Positions 1-11,035 of a stretch of DNA of 64,000 bases are shown here, piece by piece. The notes under the pieces were generated by a model, which searched no databases, was not told the origin of the DNA, and saw only the letters and a program-made list of their open reading frames with translations. The DNA is from Chara braunii. Taxonomy: Eukaryota > Streptophyta > Charophyceae > Charales > Characeae. Numbering within the stretch: the stretch's first letter is position 1; every line of letters starts with the position of its first letter. The stretch is taken from assembly GCA_003427395.1 (NCBI GenBank), contig BFEA01000001.1:12269504-12333503 (forward strand). The letters run 5' to 3'. The translations under genes were made by a program, and so were the position numbers.

Positions 1-78
<78 letters not shown>
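1..78. repeat. (CT)n microsatellite at window edge
   Basis: Uninterrupted CT dinucleotide repeat from the first base to about position 78. It runs off the window, so its full length is unknown. Confidence 0.98.
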
Positions 79-81
<3 letters not shown>

Positions 82-1164
82 GGACCGGCCAGGATCAAGA
101 CGAAGGGATGAGGATGGGGGGGAAGGAGATGAAGTTGGAAGGGACAATGCAACTCCAACGCAGACTCAACACACACGTACTCCAAATTGTGCAACTTAAG
201 AATGAGGTTGAAAACAGATTGTTGTAGGGGTATACCTCCAGCAGGCTGACAAGACTGGGCTTAGACTGGCCTGGCCTGGTACCGGTAGTGGTACCGGGGA
301 GGACTGGACTGGACTGAATGAGCACACAGCCTTTGGGGTCAGGCCGCGGCCTGGTCCCACAGGCTGAACAGGCAAAATAGCCAGATATCCCTGGCTCTAC
401 CTTAGGGCAGCTAGAGGCAAGTTGCATGATCCTCAGACCTGTAGTGGATCGCGAAAGCCATAAACACGCTCCCGCAAAAGTAACAGAACTATGCAACAAT
501 AAAGTTGAGAAATCTAGAATGCGGAGTCCATGCGATGCAGCCTAAGCTACATAATATCAGAGTAAAAACAAATGTTTAATATACACATCCTAGCTAACAA
601 CAGGAAATGAAATGTAGCAGGGTACAACTCTAAAGTCCTAGAGGCATTTGCCTCAATGCTGAAAGGAAAAAATAGCAATATATCACAAGATCATGTTGTG
701 TCGTTGGACCACTAAGAGTGGGATGATCTAAGAGAGGATGAATGCAGACTAAGAATCAAAGTTCCTAAGGGCAGTCACACACGAAGATGAGATAGGTCAT
801 CAAGCTCAGGGCGAGAGAATGGTAGCGAAACAAAACCAATGATCGTAACAGATAAATCATCAAGGCAGGTAATGCTCGACAAAAGGGTGTACTATGCAGG
901 GTCGACCATGAAAAGAGGGTTTGAATAGGGTAGAGATATGCCTAACTGAAGGCATGCAATGACCGACACTAGGGTGATGAGGGTACACAATTCACCGACT
1001 AGGGAGGAAGCCAGATCTGGGAGCAAGGAAACCAAGATAACGCTACGGTTTCAATGCCTATGCGATATCAAGGGAGAGCCCAACTTGGGGAGAACCAACT
1101 GAGTGAGAACCATCATGTGACATATACAAAGGAATGCGCAAGGTAGTGGGATGGTGTGAAGTAA
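79..1164. other. No gene seen; presumed 3' flank of the gypsy element
   Basis: Unique-looking sequence with no convincing reading frame on either strand. It lies downstream, in minus-strand terms, of the chromodomain end of the Ty3/gypsy element. It could therefore hold the 3' untranslated region and a decayed 3' LTR, but I could not find a matching 5' LTR to prove that. Confidence 0.4.
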
Positions 1165-1464
1165 TCACATCCAAAGTTGCTGAAGTTGATAAAGTAGTTG
1201 AAGTCGAGAGGTGGCAAAAGTCATCGAGGTGGTCGATAACGTTGATGAAGTAGGAGTCGAGTCAATGTCGAAGTAGAGCCGCAAAACGCTTACATCATGA
1301 AGAAGTTGATGATGGAGTACCTGATAGTATGAATCAATAATAGAGGATAGGTATGTGATAAGAGTGTCCGTCGTCAAGACGTCGACAAGTGCGTTGTAGA
1401 CGCATGGAGGGCTTCGTCTGCTGTTGAAAAACGACCTCAAAGGGAGTGGGTTCATCCCTAGCAA
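1165..1464 (-). pseudogene. Short minus-strand frame after the chromodomain (possible pol tail)
   Basis: A 99-codon open frame directly downstream of the chromodomain on the same strand. It is rich in serine, leucine and tyrosine and has no motif I recognise. Position suggests either a C-terminal extension of the retrotransposon polyprotein or chance coding in the 3' region. A frame change separates it from the chromodomain frame. Confidence 0.2.
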
Positions 1465-1501
1465 TCTCCTCAGCCGGAGGAGGAGGTAGAGGGTCAGTCA
1501 G

Positions 1502-1760
1502 CTAAGTAGGAGCAAATATCTTAGCATGACGAGCACGATCATATGCACGCACCAACATCCGGGCATACTTCAAGTACTTAAGTGGCTCCCAAGTAGCCTC
1601 CTCATCAGGATAGTCCTTCCAACGCACAAGGTACTCGATGTGTGGGGGGGTATCATCAGTAACTCGAGAAGATACGATGTTGGAAACGATGAACTCCTCG
1701 TGAACGTCCACCATTATAGATGGAGGGCGCTCATAAGGGCGTCGGCGAAGCGCTCAGACG
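1502..1760 (-). pseudogene. Chromodomain at the end of gypsy pol
   Basis: The minus-strand frame 1,714-1,502 reads like a chromodomain. It has an aromatic near the start (EEFIVSNIV), the core YLVRWKDYPDEEATWEP, and a closing helix (LVRAYDRARHAKIF). In chromoviruses this module sits at the C-terminus of integrase and is thought to steer integration by binding modified histone H3 tails. It lies one frame away from the upstream integrase tail, with the frame change between about 1,714 and 1,760, so the two are no longer joined. The chromodomain itself is better preserved than the rest of pol. Confidence 0.88.
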
Positions 1761-2900
1761 GTCTGCGATAAGGACGCAACAAAGAGATGTGGTATATATC
1801 GTGTAAGCGGGTCTGTCGAAGGTAATCAGGTAGCTTCACACGGAAGATGATCGGATCAGCGGCAGTATCATAACAGACGACATGAAAGATGCGACATGGA
1901 CCGAAGAAGTGATGTCTGAACTTGTCAAGCATATCCACTTCGAGGCGCAAGTGGCGTGCTTCAACGAGCACATCGTCACCGACTTTGAATGAATGATTCA
2001 TTCACGATCGGTTCGCCCGTGCGACCATGGGAGTCTGAGAGTCGGTCAGACTCCCATGTGCACAACTCATAATCGCCACCATATGGGCGATCCATGCGTC
2101 AAGCACAAGGAAACGAGTGTCTGGGCGCAACCACGAGGGGTGTAGGAAATTCGTGTGTACGCGAGGGTGGTAGCCGAGGTCGCAATAGAATGTCGACATA
2201 ACCGTGGTTGGCGAAACGGCGTGGTTGTACGCAATCTCCACATAGACTAAGTGTAAGTCTCACTACTGGTCATCCCTAATAAACTTTAAGATGATATTAT
2301 AGAGAGTTTTATTTGTGACCTCAGTTTGACCATCCGTCAGAGGGTGGTAAAATGACGAGAACCGGAGTTGGGCTTCGTACACCTCGTATAGGCGTCTCCA
2401 AAATGTGTTGGTAAATCACGGGTCACAGTTGGAGATGATGCTCTAAGGTAAGTCATGATCTCTCACGATTTGGTTAGACACAATGTTAGCGACCTCACGA
2501 GCGCTAATGCGATAGCTTCACGGGACAAAACGTGCACGCTTCGTGAAGCGATTAACAACAATCAAGATAGCATCATGACCCCACTCAGTGAGAGGTTGAA
2601 GGAGACCAACAAAATCCATAAAGATGGACTGCCAACGACCCTCAAGTATGGGTAAAGGCTAAAGTAACCCATACGAAAGGTCGTTCCCACTGTTTACCTC
2701 CTGACAGGTAGGACACCCTTGAACGTAGACTTTGATGAAGTCTTTGGACTTCAGCCAGACATATAGACGACAAACACGATTCAATGTCTTGTGAAAGGTC
2801 ATATGACCGATAACTGCCTAGTCATAAAACTCTACTATGACTTGGATGCGGAGCTGTCCAGTTGAGGGAACACAAATATATGGTTTGAGTTGATCAAGTA
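1714..2900 (-). pseudogene. Gypsy integrase (zinc-binding end, catalytic core, SH3-like tail)
   Basis: Three parts can be read in different minus frames. Around 2,740-2,690 there is a CPTCQ zinc-finger remnant. Around 2,660-2,490 comes a core segment with WQSIFMDFVGLL and ILIVVNRFTKRARFV, which holds the first catalytic aspartate of the DDE core. Around 2,241-2,100 there is MEIAYNHAVSPTT and a later GYHPR motif. The tail at 2,001-1,714 reads FKVGDDVLVEARHLRL, then LDKFRHHFFGPCRI and LHDIYHISLLRPYR, the conserved region that precedes chromodomains. Frame changes and stops separate these parts. In an active element this enzyme inserts the cDNA. Confidence 0.87.
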
Positions 2901-2907
2901 TACCATG

Positions 2908-3560
2908 TTAGTACACGATATCGTTCTCACTGAGGGAGTATGAAGAAACAGTCATGCAGCGCCACAATGTCGCGTGCATGTCGCAATAATCTGGTAAGTG
3001 GCGGTACTGAGTGCGATATGCATCGATCACTGACTGATCAACAGTGATGACCGAGATGACAGCAAATTGGATGGGTTCCTGGTTATGGTCAGGATGATGG
3101 GACAAAGCATCGGCGACGTGGTTTGTTTCACCCTTGATAGGCTGAGTGTTGAAACTAAACTCGGATAAATCATGCCACCAGGGTGCCTGTTAAGGGGAAA
3201 GTTTGAACTTTGTGAGGAAAGTCTGGACAACAGAGTTGTCTATATGTATTGTGAGGGGCGTTCTGTGCAGATAATGACATCAGTGTCATGTAGCATAAAC
3301 TACTGCGAGAATCTCACGTTCACCGACAGTGTAGTTTATTTCAGTAGGCAGTAGTTGACTTGAGTAGAAGGCGATCGAGCAATCCCCAACGTGAACCTGG
3401 ACAGTCCTGTCCTCCTCGATGGTCGAGGAGTCGACAACGAGAGGACTATTAGTGGAGGGAGCCAGTGGAAGAATAGGCGTCAGTCGAGAAGCAGTGTCAA
3501 CAAGAAGGGAGTAAAGAGAGGAACATGAGGATAAGGGGAATCAGAAGCAGTTGAAAATAT
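2908..3560 (-). pseudogene. RNase H to integrase linker of gypsy pol
   Basis: Contains the minus-strand remnant LSHHPDHNQEP at 3,105, a shortened form of the 'ADALSR' junction that ends RNase H in gypsy elements, followed by TQYRHLPDYCD. The stretch between it and 3,560 should hold the rest of RNase H but is heavily decayed, with fragments in several frames. Confidence 0.55.
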
Positions 3561-4030
3561 TTAAGAAACTACAACTCCTACTACAAAATTTGACGCATCG
3601 GTGGTGACGACGAAAGATCGACCAAAATCAGGGAGGCGTAGAACCCACGTACAAGTCATCGCCTTCTTGAGGGCACGAAAAACATCCTCACAGAGGGGTG
3701 TCGAAAACCATGGCGGTTCTTTTGAAGGAGGGTGAGGTAAGGATGAAGGAATATTTATCGTATCCCCGAATGAGTTACTATAGTAACTAGTGAGGCCTAG
3801 GAAACTATGAAGCTGCTTCATGAATGTGGGGACAGACCACTCCACGATAACAGTGATCTTCGCGTCATCCATGTGGAGACCCCAGTCAAACATATAGTGT
3901 CATAGAAAGTCCACTTTGCAATGGGCAATGCGGCACTTACTGAGTTTGGCACAAAAGCCATGCTTCCGTAAGCGTTGTAGGACATCACAGAAATGTCACT
4001 GAAGCACAACAAGGTACGACTATAAACCAA
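3561..4030 (-). pseudogene. RT connection and start of RNase H
   Basis: The minus frame 3,893-3,561 reads GLHMDDAKITVIVEW, then LHSFLGLTSYYSNSF and PLCEDVFRALKKAMT, ending in LPDFGRSFVVTTDASNFVVG. These match the gypsy connection domain (FLGLxxYYRxFI, AFxxLKxAL) and the first RNase H strand with the TDAS catalytic aspartate. An overlapping frame at 4,030-3,818 carries the thumb region. The expected join to the upstream RT frame is broken. Confidence 0.88.
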
Positions 4031-4600
4031 AATTTAATCCAGGTACACAAGAATATACTCTTCGAGAATGTCCCTGAAGATATCGTTCATCATCGTCTGG
4101 AAGGTGTCGGGTGCATTAGCGAGGCCGAATGACATCATTGTGAACTTGTAGTGACTGAAGCGCGATCGAAAGGCGGTCTTCGACTGATCCTTTACACCAA
4201 CGCAAATCTGGTAGTAACCGCCACGAAGATTGATCTTCGTAAATAAACGGTTGTCTACCAGACGGTCAAGCAACTCATTTGTGTGAGATATGGGATAATT
4301 GTTTCCAACTGTGTTATGGTTAATACCACAATAATCAATCCAGAGGCGAAAGGTTTCGTTCGTTTTGCGAGCAATGAGGACTAGTGCACCTCTGGGGTGT
4401 TACTAGGTTTAATGAAACCCAATTGAAGGAACTTTTCAAGTTGATGCTTGAGTTTCGTCCCCTCTGGAATCAAGAGTCAGTTGTGGGCATAATAGTCACG
4501 CACGAGCTGGATAAAATACTCAACACCTCACATCAGAGAAATTATGGTGTATGAGAAATATAAGGGAAAAACGTTGTGGTATTCTCGAATCAAGTAACAA
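4031..4600 (-). pseudogene. Gypsy reverse transcriptase palm and fingers
   Basis: The frame 4,273-4,034 holds LFTKINLRGGYYQI (motif A, with the usual aspartate changed to asparagine), KTAFRSRFSHYKFTMMSFGLANAP (motif B region) and IFRDILEEYILVYLD, the start of the YLDD catalytic motif. Upstream, about 4,600-4,280, conserved fragments continue in other frames. The D-to-N change at the first catalytic position, together with the frame breaks, indicates a dead copy. In the living family this domain copies the RNA genome. Confidence 0.92.
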
Positions 4601-4835
4601 ATGACAGGTTCTAAGTCAGTCGTGAACCACGCAAATTCCTTAGCGTCAGCGTCAGCACAAGATGTATGTGTGGACTCATCAGTGGACGGCGGAGGAACCT
4701 AGGATGTCGAAGGGGTATCCGGAGGCTGAGATGTGAATGTAAAGATGCGAACCGCGAAAATGGAGGAAGGGTCCGGGGATCGGGCTCCAACATTTTTTCA
4801 GAGGGGATTGTACTGATGAAGATCCATGACGTTAA

Positions 4836-5231
4836 GCTGCCACTTCCTCCAACGCAAAAACCTCCTCCAACCGGAAGCGCCGTTTCACGAGGGGTACCGG
4901 TAGCATAGTTGAAAACTGGGTGAATGGCAAAAGTAGAATTTGCGTTAAGAAATTGAAAATGTGCCGACTCGGCGCGGTGATTATTTCATAGTCAAGATGA
5001 TTTTATTCATTTTTTCTGATATGTTTTCTTGAAAAATCACAACGTTATCTACTAACCATAACATTTTCTGAAATTTTAAAGAATTATTTGGAGCACGAAA
5101 AATCGCCAAAGTTCCGGCTTTCAAATGATAGGACTGGACCCGCCGCTGACGAACGATCGCCGCCCCTCAGTAAAACCTGACCCTAACTCACAGGGCCGAG
5201 GGTTTTCGGTTGTCGGGGGAGTGGCGGTCGA
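4836..5231. mobile_element. MITE-like insertion in the gypsy element (relative of the 53.2 kb copy)
   Basis: About 395 bp that matches, in opposite orientation, the MITE at 53,154-53,561. Shared blocks include GGGGTACCGGTAG, GACTCGGCGCGGTGA and CCCTAACTCACA. The left edge follows a TTAA at 4,832-4,835 and starts GCTGCCACTTCC; the right edge ends GGGGGAGTGGC, an imperfect inverted match. The right-hand TTAA is not preserved, so this is probably an older or damaged insertion. It overlaps the short minus-strand frame at 5,121-5,426, which is therefore partly non-gypsy sequence. Confidence 0.65.
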
Positions 5232-5234
5232 GTA

Positions 5235-5640
5235 GAGGGTGACGTCCTCTTGACACAGGAAGTGCGCGAACTGGCGGGGGGTGGTGAAGGCAATGTCCAG
5301 GTGAGACTCAAAAGGATGAGGGTCTTGGGGAGGTAGGTCAGAAGGGGTGTCGCCCGTGGTGCCGAGGAATGGGACGCGATAAGTCTGACCACACTTTGTT
5401 TTCAGAACGAGTGTCTTGGTTGCCACTTCGGCCTCTGTGCCACGAAACTTGCGAGACCAATGAGTGTCAAGGATAAAGTCTTATCCAGTCTCTAGCACGT
5501 TGAAGTGTATATGGAGGAATGGTAGCGCCGAGGCGCGTAGGTACTATCCGATGGCTGGAAGGTGAGGGAAAAGTGGAGGTCGGGGACCGTCTAATTGAAG
5601 AAGCATTGCGTTTTATTATCTTCGAGGATAATGAAGATAG
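5235..5640 (-). pseudogene. Gypsy protease region remnant
   Basis: On the minus strand near 5,500-5,440 the translation reads DFILDTHWSRKFRGTEAEV, resembling the conserved DvILGmdWLrk segment just after the aspartic protease of gypsy elements. It continues into ATKTLVLKTKCGQTYRV. The active-site D(T/S)G cannot be read clearly; a weak LEDNKTQCFFN near 5,620 is in the expected place. The fragment lies between gag and RT, as it should. Confidence 0.5.
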
Positions 5641-5839
5641 AAGAGTGAGACCTAGAAGTAGCTAGATGAGTTTCCTGAACCACGCGAGGGTGGACAAAAT
5701 CCCTCTGCGAGTCGAAGTCCCATAAAGCGCATTACACCCCCATAGATGTCCCAAGGAGAATAAGAATAATGAAGAGGGTGTGATCAGGGTCAGAGAGCAG
5801 AGCGAGAAGACGACGCATGACATTTATGTATCTTGTGAG

Positions 5840-8628
5840 TCACTCCGGACGAGCTTGGAGAATGCTAAAATCCAGGCGAGATGACACAACACCATCACGA
5901 GTCGCCAGTTGAGTGCTACAGCGAGCTGTGCGAATGGCACAATGTGCCTGAAGTATCAGAAGGGAAGGACTAGATGTGGTGGTCTGATGTGGGGCAGACG
6001 GTACCTCGATAGATGGCGGGGCAGAGAAAAATGCGTTTGTTGTGTCCTGAGGATCCTTTGATATGGTAGCCAAAGGGTCAAACCACGACTCAGATTTCGG
6101 GAAACCGGCTACGTATGTAACCTCGACGATACACGACACTGAAGCTAGCTAAATGAGATTGGTCGGGCGCGCCCGGGAAGGACTGAGATCGGCACTGACG
6201 AAAAATGTCACTATAGTGTCAATCGAGGGCGTAATGGTATAAACATCGTGAAGAGGTGTGTCCATCCTGGCAGCAACGAAGGCAACTGCGACGGGACTCG
6301 ATGGTTGTGCGTTCAATAAGGCTCCGCGAGGAGGGACGAAACCTTGAGGGAGGTCAACATAGAAACAACGAACGTGTGGGCGTCAGCTTGTGCAAGGCGA
6401 CTACGAGCACGGCCCATGGTAGACATTGTCATCTCCAAGCGGTTGACCATCAGGATAATCTCATCATCCAAGTGGTATTGGATGTTATCATGAAGCTCGG
6501 GGTTCTCGGGGGCGTCCCCGAGGGTAGGGTCAACCTCTGTTGTAAAGTCGTCGATGTACTCGAGGGAACTGTAGCATCGAGAGAATGACACTCCAGGTTG
6601 AGCTAAGCGGCGAAAGCGGCCAGAAAAATAAGAACGGTCTCGAGTGGTGCCGCATGAGTGGGTGGTGGCGGCGGGTCACAAAGAGGATGGAGCGTCGGAG
6701 AAGCGACTCTGCATCCTCTGGTACTGTCGAGCAGCTTTGTCGGCTTGCTCTGTGGACGTGAATGTCTATCTCGAAAGCTCTATGCGGTAATCAGGCGGGA
6801 GACTCCCGATAAACCTATTGGTCAGAAGACCCTCTGGTAGGAGAGTTTTATCGGAAATGAGGCGGGCATCGTGAAACACCATGACGTAATGCTCCAGGTT
6901 TGTCGGTGCGGAGGACCCGGGCCATTGGGTCTGTGTGACCCTATCTAAGGCGTCAGTCAAGTCCTGTTGAGCGACATAACGGTCATAAACTTGAAGAAAA
7001 ACGGTAATGTCCTCGAAAGTGGGAGCCTCACTTGTGCGAGTACGATGCATATAATAACTCTCTCATGCGGTGAAAGCGCCGTGTAATGCTCCAGGTTTGC
7101 CGGTGCGGAGGATCCGGACCATCGGGTCTGTGTGACCCTATCTCAAGCGTCGGTCAAGTAGCATTGAGCGACAGCGACATAGCAGTCATAAAGAAAGAAG
7201 GTAATGTCCTCGAAAGTGGAAGCCTCACTTGTGCGAGTATGATGCATATAATAACTCTCTCATGCGGTGAAAGCGCCGCCTCGCAATTTAGTTGCGAGCA
7301 AAGAGCAGCACAACTTCTGACTAGTGTTCGTCAGTGTTAGTTCGCACGTGGCTGCCTGCAACTAATACGACATGCGAAGTGTGCTATCGTAGTCGGGTAT
7401 ATCTGACAGGCGCACAAGGTGGGGACCGCTGTACTGACGGCGAGGGAGGGAGGCTGAGGGGCCTAGACTGCGACGACAAAAGTCAAGGTCGGTGCAGAGG
7501 TGGAAGTGAGAGCAGCATGTGGGCCGTAGTCACTGGTGAAAGGTCCAGTAGAGGTGGAGGCAACGACCGTAGGCAACTGTGATGGAGTGGTGAGGTAGTA
7601 AGGTAGAGTTGGCAAAGCAAATCGAGGGAAACTAACTTGCAAGACCAAAGTAGAAGTAGCAATGAGGGAAGATGAAGGGTGAGCAACCTGAAAAGGGTGA
7701 GGTTGTCTCAGGGTAAGTATCTCCCCTTGGAGGTGCGCCATGGTGCCCTGCAAGGTAGCCACTCGCTGGGTGCGCGGGGTCGGAGGTAGAGGGGTCGGAG
7801 AGGGTACCCTGGCAGGAGGAAGTGAGGAGACAGGGGGGGAGGGAGAACTCCTAGTCGCAATGTCGCGACTGGTGTGGGAAGTTGTGAAGCAGCAATGGAA
7901 TGGGTGAATAAGCCTGCTTGGCCAACTGTCGATGGCTGGCGAGCAGTGCATGCAATAATCGTTGAAAGGGAAGGAATGGCAGGGTCCGATAAAGGTGTCG
8001 CAACGTACGGGGTGGTCCGAGCGGAAGCGTAACTCACTACTACTGAGCGTGAGTGTTGGGCATGAGCCGCGGAGGAAAGAGAACTACCACGTCTCCATGT
8101 CTGAAGTTATGTGGAATTGGACTGGGAGCCTGTAGGGGATGAAGTGTAGGAGCGGTGGGGGGAACGATAGGGAGATCCCTTGAGGCTGTCGACGTCAAGG
8201 GTGAACGCAGTAAGTTCGCCTGTATTGGTGCGAGGAGGGCCGCGAGGACACTCTCAAGCTCCATAGGGGCCTAATGGATAATCGTTGTCTGAATGGGCGC
8301 TTGAGAGATGGATGGCGATGCAACAATCTCCTCGGATGTACGTCCATATGCGGTGGATGGATAAGAGTAGACATGGCGGGAGGTGGAGAAGGAGGTGGGA
8401 AAGAGATGGGCCGATGTGTGGAGAAAGAGGCCCACCTGTGAGAGGAAGAGGACCACAGGAGCGGAGTGGGTAGTCGTGAGTCGGTGCATTCCATGACCAG
8501 CGGGTCGCACGTGAGAGGATAGCGCGAAGTTGGTCGAGCGGAGAGGATTCGTTCAGATCCAGGGTGCCCGGCGGGAGGAGGCGGGAGAAAAGGAGGTTTA
8601 GGAAAATCTTAAGAATCCTAAGCCCCAT
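5840..8628 (-). pseudogene. Gypsy gag region, decayed and partly duplicated
   Basis: A run of minus-strand fragments. The most gag-like is 7,050-6,766, with LQVYDRYVAQQDLTDALDR, WPGSSAPTNLEHYVMVFHD and LPEGLLTNRFIGSLPPDYR, resembling the helical capsid core that ends in a short LPxxY segment. Upstream, 8,628-7,463 is proline- and serine-rich in several frames, as expected for the N-terminal part, with a plausible start at 8,264. I did not find a CCHC zinc knuckle. Frame changes are frequent, and part of the capsid region occurs twice in tandem. Confidence 0.6.
6886..7279. repeat. 196-bp tandem duplication inside gag
   Basis: Copy one is 6,886-7,081 and copy two 7,083-7,279. Both begin GTAATGCTCCAGGTTTG and end CTCATGCGGTGAAAGCGCCG. 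They differ by scattered substitutions and small indels, so the duplication is not recent. Confidence 0.9.
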
Positions 8629-8759
8629 AGAAACAGTAAGAAAACCCTAACCGAAATTTGAGGGGTTAGGGTAGAGTAGCGATGACCTAGTTAAGAAACA
8701 AAATAACAACCACGGCTTGAAGGGGGAAAAAAATAAAAAATAGTGAAATTTTGAGATAA

Positions 8760-8804
<45 letters not shown>
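8760..8804. repeat. (AAT)n microsatellite
   Basis: About 15 perfect ATA/AAT triplets, upstream (minus sense) of the gypsy gag region. Similar AAT runs occur at 36.0 and 38.4 kb. Confidence 0.97.
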
Positions 8805-9866
8805 TTAAAACGAGTAAATAAGCAAAAGGTGAGGAGAGAAATAATATTTATTTTTTTGAAATTTTCGGCAACATTTCCCTACTACTCTACAGGGTCAAAA
8901 ATGTACCAAGAGGAAGGAGAGACCAATAGAAACACACTAAGTTTCAAAATGCCAAAAAATAAATAAATAAATAGAAATAAATCGGGAGGTGGAGGAGAGT
9001 AAAGAGAAAACTAAAGTTTTGATTTTTTTCTAAATTTCGACAACATTTTGTTACGCTCATGGGGTCGAAGTATGCCGCCAATAAAAATAATTAAGTAAAA
9101 AATGGAAACATTTTGCCAACACTTCGCTATCCCCAAGGGCTGAAAATATATCAGAAGAAGAGAGTAGCGCGAAAAAAGAAAATTTTGGCAGCACTCGGTT
9201 ACCCCTAAGCAAATGTGCGTCGATAGCAAAAAAAACTAAATCCTAACAAAATATTGAGATGTCGCAACAAAATTCAAATTTTCAGAGAAAAAAACAGAAA
9301 TCGAAAAATAAGAAAAGAAACAAGGAAAAAAACAATTTGACTTTTTGAAAGAAAAAAAATTAAATAAAAAAGAAAAACAAAAAAAATTGAAGGAGGGGGG
9401 TGGGGAGGGGAATAAAAAAAGTGATGAAGAAATAGAGAAATATATGAGAAAGAATAAGAGATTGAAGTGAGAGGTGGGAAGACGATGGGGTTGTAATTGG
9501 AAGAGGGAAGGGGGAGAGGAGGGTGAGAGAATAGGAGAGAAAGGGATGCGATAGGTGGAGAAGAGATGGAAAAATTAGTGGAAAATAGTGAGTAAGGAGT
9601 AGAGGGGAGAAACAAATGGTGGAAAATGAGTAAGCAGGAAGGGGGATGCGAAAAGAGTGGGAAAGAGATGAGAGAAGTAAGGAAAAAAGAAAAGAGGAGT
9701 GAGGTAGGATGAGGGAGTCATGGTAGTAGGGAAGCAAAAAGAGAGGAGTGAGGTAGGATGAGGGAGTAGTGGTAGAGTTTAGAAAAAATAATTAGAAAAT
9801 GGGGGGAGCAAAAAAAAAAAAGGTTGGGGAAGAATAGGGTAGTCAGTAGGGAGGTTATACCAAACT
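8805..9866. other. Purine-biased non-coding stretch
   Basis: No gene. From about 9,250 to 9,830 the plus strand is almost entirely A and G with long A runs. Long minus-strand open frames here are low-complexity artefacts of this bias. Between 8,850 and 9,220 a degenerate motif resembling AAATTTTCGGCAACA recurs four times; a similar motif recurs at 28.0-28.3 kb. Confidence 0.6.
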
Positions 9867-9867
9867 C

Positions 9868-10172
9868 TTGGAAGGCCAAGAGTAGAGAATACTACCAAGA
9901 TTCACAAGATCTTGGCCTTCAAGGTGCTACTGGTCTGCTGCCGTAGCAAAAAAAAAATAATGATGGTAATCTGGGGTTGGCTGAGATCTTGATCAGCCAC
10001 CATGATTGCACAGTTACGCACCCCCTAGCCAGGGTGGCCTTCACTGCTGCCAAATTGCCGCTGCAGCAGTAAAAAAAAAAAAATCATCGTCATCGGGTGT
10101 TATGAGATCTTGATCAACCACCCAAATCCCACTATAGTGCAGCCCCCTAGCCAGGGGGGTCCCCAAAAACTT
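9868..10172 (+). repeat. Hairpin array I (two diverged repeat units)
   Basis: Contains an 11-bp stem GAAGGCCAAGA/TCTTGGCCTTC (9,871-9,881 with 9,910-9,920), GCTAC/GTAGC (9,926/9,943) and GGCTGA/TCAGCC (9,979/9,993). Further along are ACTGCTG/CAGCAGT (10,043/10,064), GGGTG/CACCC (10,095/10,119) and CCCCCT/AGGGGG (10,143/10,153). The two roughly 125-bp units share loops (TGAGATCTTGATCA; CTAGCCAG) and a following poly-A, but their stems differ on both sides while still pairing. Confidence 0.75.
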
Positions 10173-11035
10173 TAAGAAGCTGCCACGTGGCACTGCATAT
10201 GGTCACGTGAGCAGGCAGTAACAGCCACGACGCCAGAAGATGAGGCGGGGGGGCAAATAGCAGCCCACCCATTGTTGTCGTGTTGGCTACCGCTCACCGC
10301 TCGTCGACGGGCGGTGGGGGTAAATAGCTGGCGTGACACTCTTCAACACCAACGTGCCACGCTACAGGGTTATGTATAGAATTTGGCCAGTGTGTTAAGC
10401 CACTGACTAACCACACGCATGGTTGGCATCTGGTCACGTTCAAGTCCTAGCAGTTGCACTCTTAGATATTGATAGAATATAATTTGGGGGTGAGGTGGGG
10501 CGGGGCGGGGCAACGGGTCAGCGTGTGCACGTGGCGAGTGCTCGTGCAGCGGCCTTGGCCTTGGCGCTTGCGCATCGTTTTTGACACGTTGTCAGAGGTC
10601 GACGCGCCCCGTCAACAGGAGTTGACTCGTCGGAGTCAGGCCCTGCGCCGTATTAGCTCCAAGGGTTGTCAGTGGTTATGGTCAACAAAGTGTCGGTGCG
10701 CTGGTTAGTTTCCTTGGACCTAGTTAGCGAAAAAAAACAGCACGATGGTCCAATCTTAGGGAAGCCGAATCGTGGCCTTTGGTATGAACTGCCGTGTCTG
10801 CAAGGGCCAATTTAGTGGCCCCCGGTTCAAACGACACTGAAAACGGGCCAACGGTTAGTGAAAAAAATATAGTTCATCACTTGGGACTGAACCAACATGG
10901 CCGTATGGCCTTGTCGGGAAAGGTAGGGCCCCGAATGGTTAATGGAACACGATATAAGGCCCTTATAATAATTTAGAGGGGTCGGGGTTAATTTTAGATC
11001 GGGACCAACCCTTCGTATTTCAAGGTCGGGTCTGT
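10173..11035. other. No gene seen; LTR-like non-coding sequence
   Basis: Holds a 12-bp palindrome TGCCACGTGGCA near 10,182 and G-rich stretches, but no convincing reading frame. It lies between two hairpin arrays and upstream of a TATA box, and may be part of one long promoter/LTR region. Confidence 0.4.

Larger units (their letters stand above)
1165..8628 (-). mobile_element. Degenerate chromodomain Ty3/gypsy LTR retrotransposon
   Basis: Reading the minus strand from 8.6 kb to 1.2 kb gives the order gag-like proline-rich protein, protease region, reverse transcriptase, RNase H, integrase with SH3-like tail, chromodomain. This is the gypsy (RT before integrase) order, and the terminal chromodomain places it among chromoviruses. 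The coding region is broken by many stops and frame changes, so it cannot make a working polyprotein. A MITE-like sequence sits between protease and RT (4,836-5,231), and part of gag is tandemly duplicated (6,886-7,279). I could not define LTRs or a primer-binding site; the TATA box at 11.48 kb is on the opposite strand and probably belongs to another element. Confidence 0.88.

Noticed and set aside
9274-9737. Minus-strand Ser/Leu/Phe-rich frames that might be membrane proteins
   Set aside because: They are translations of the purine-biased tract and overlap in two frames.
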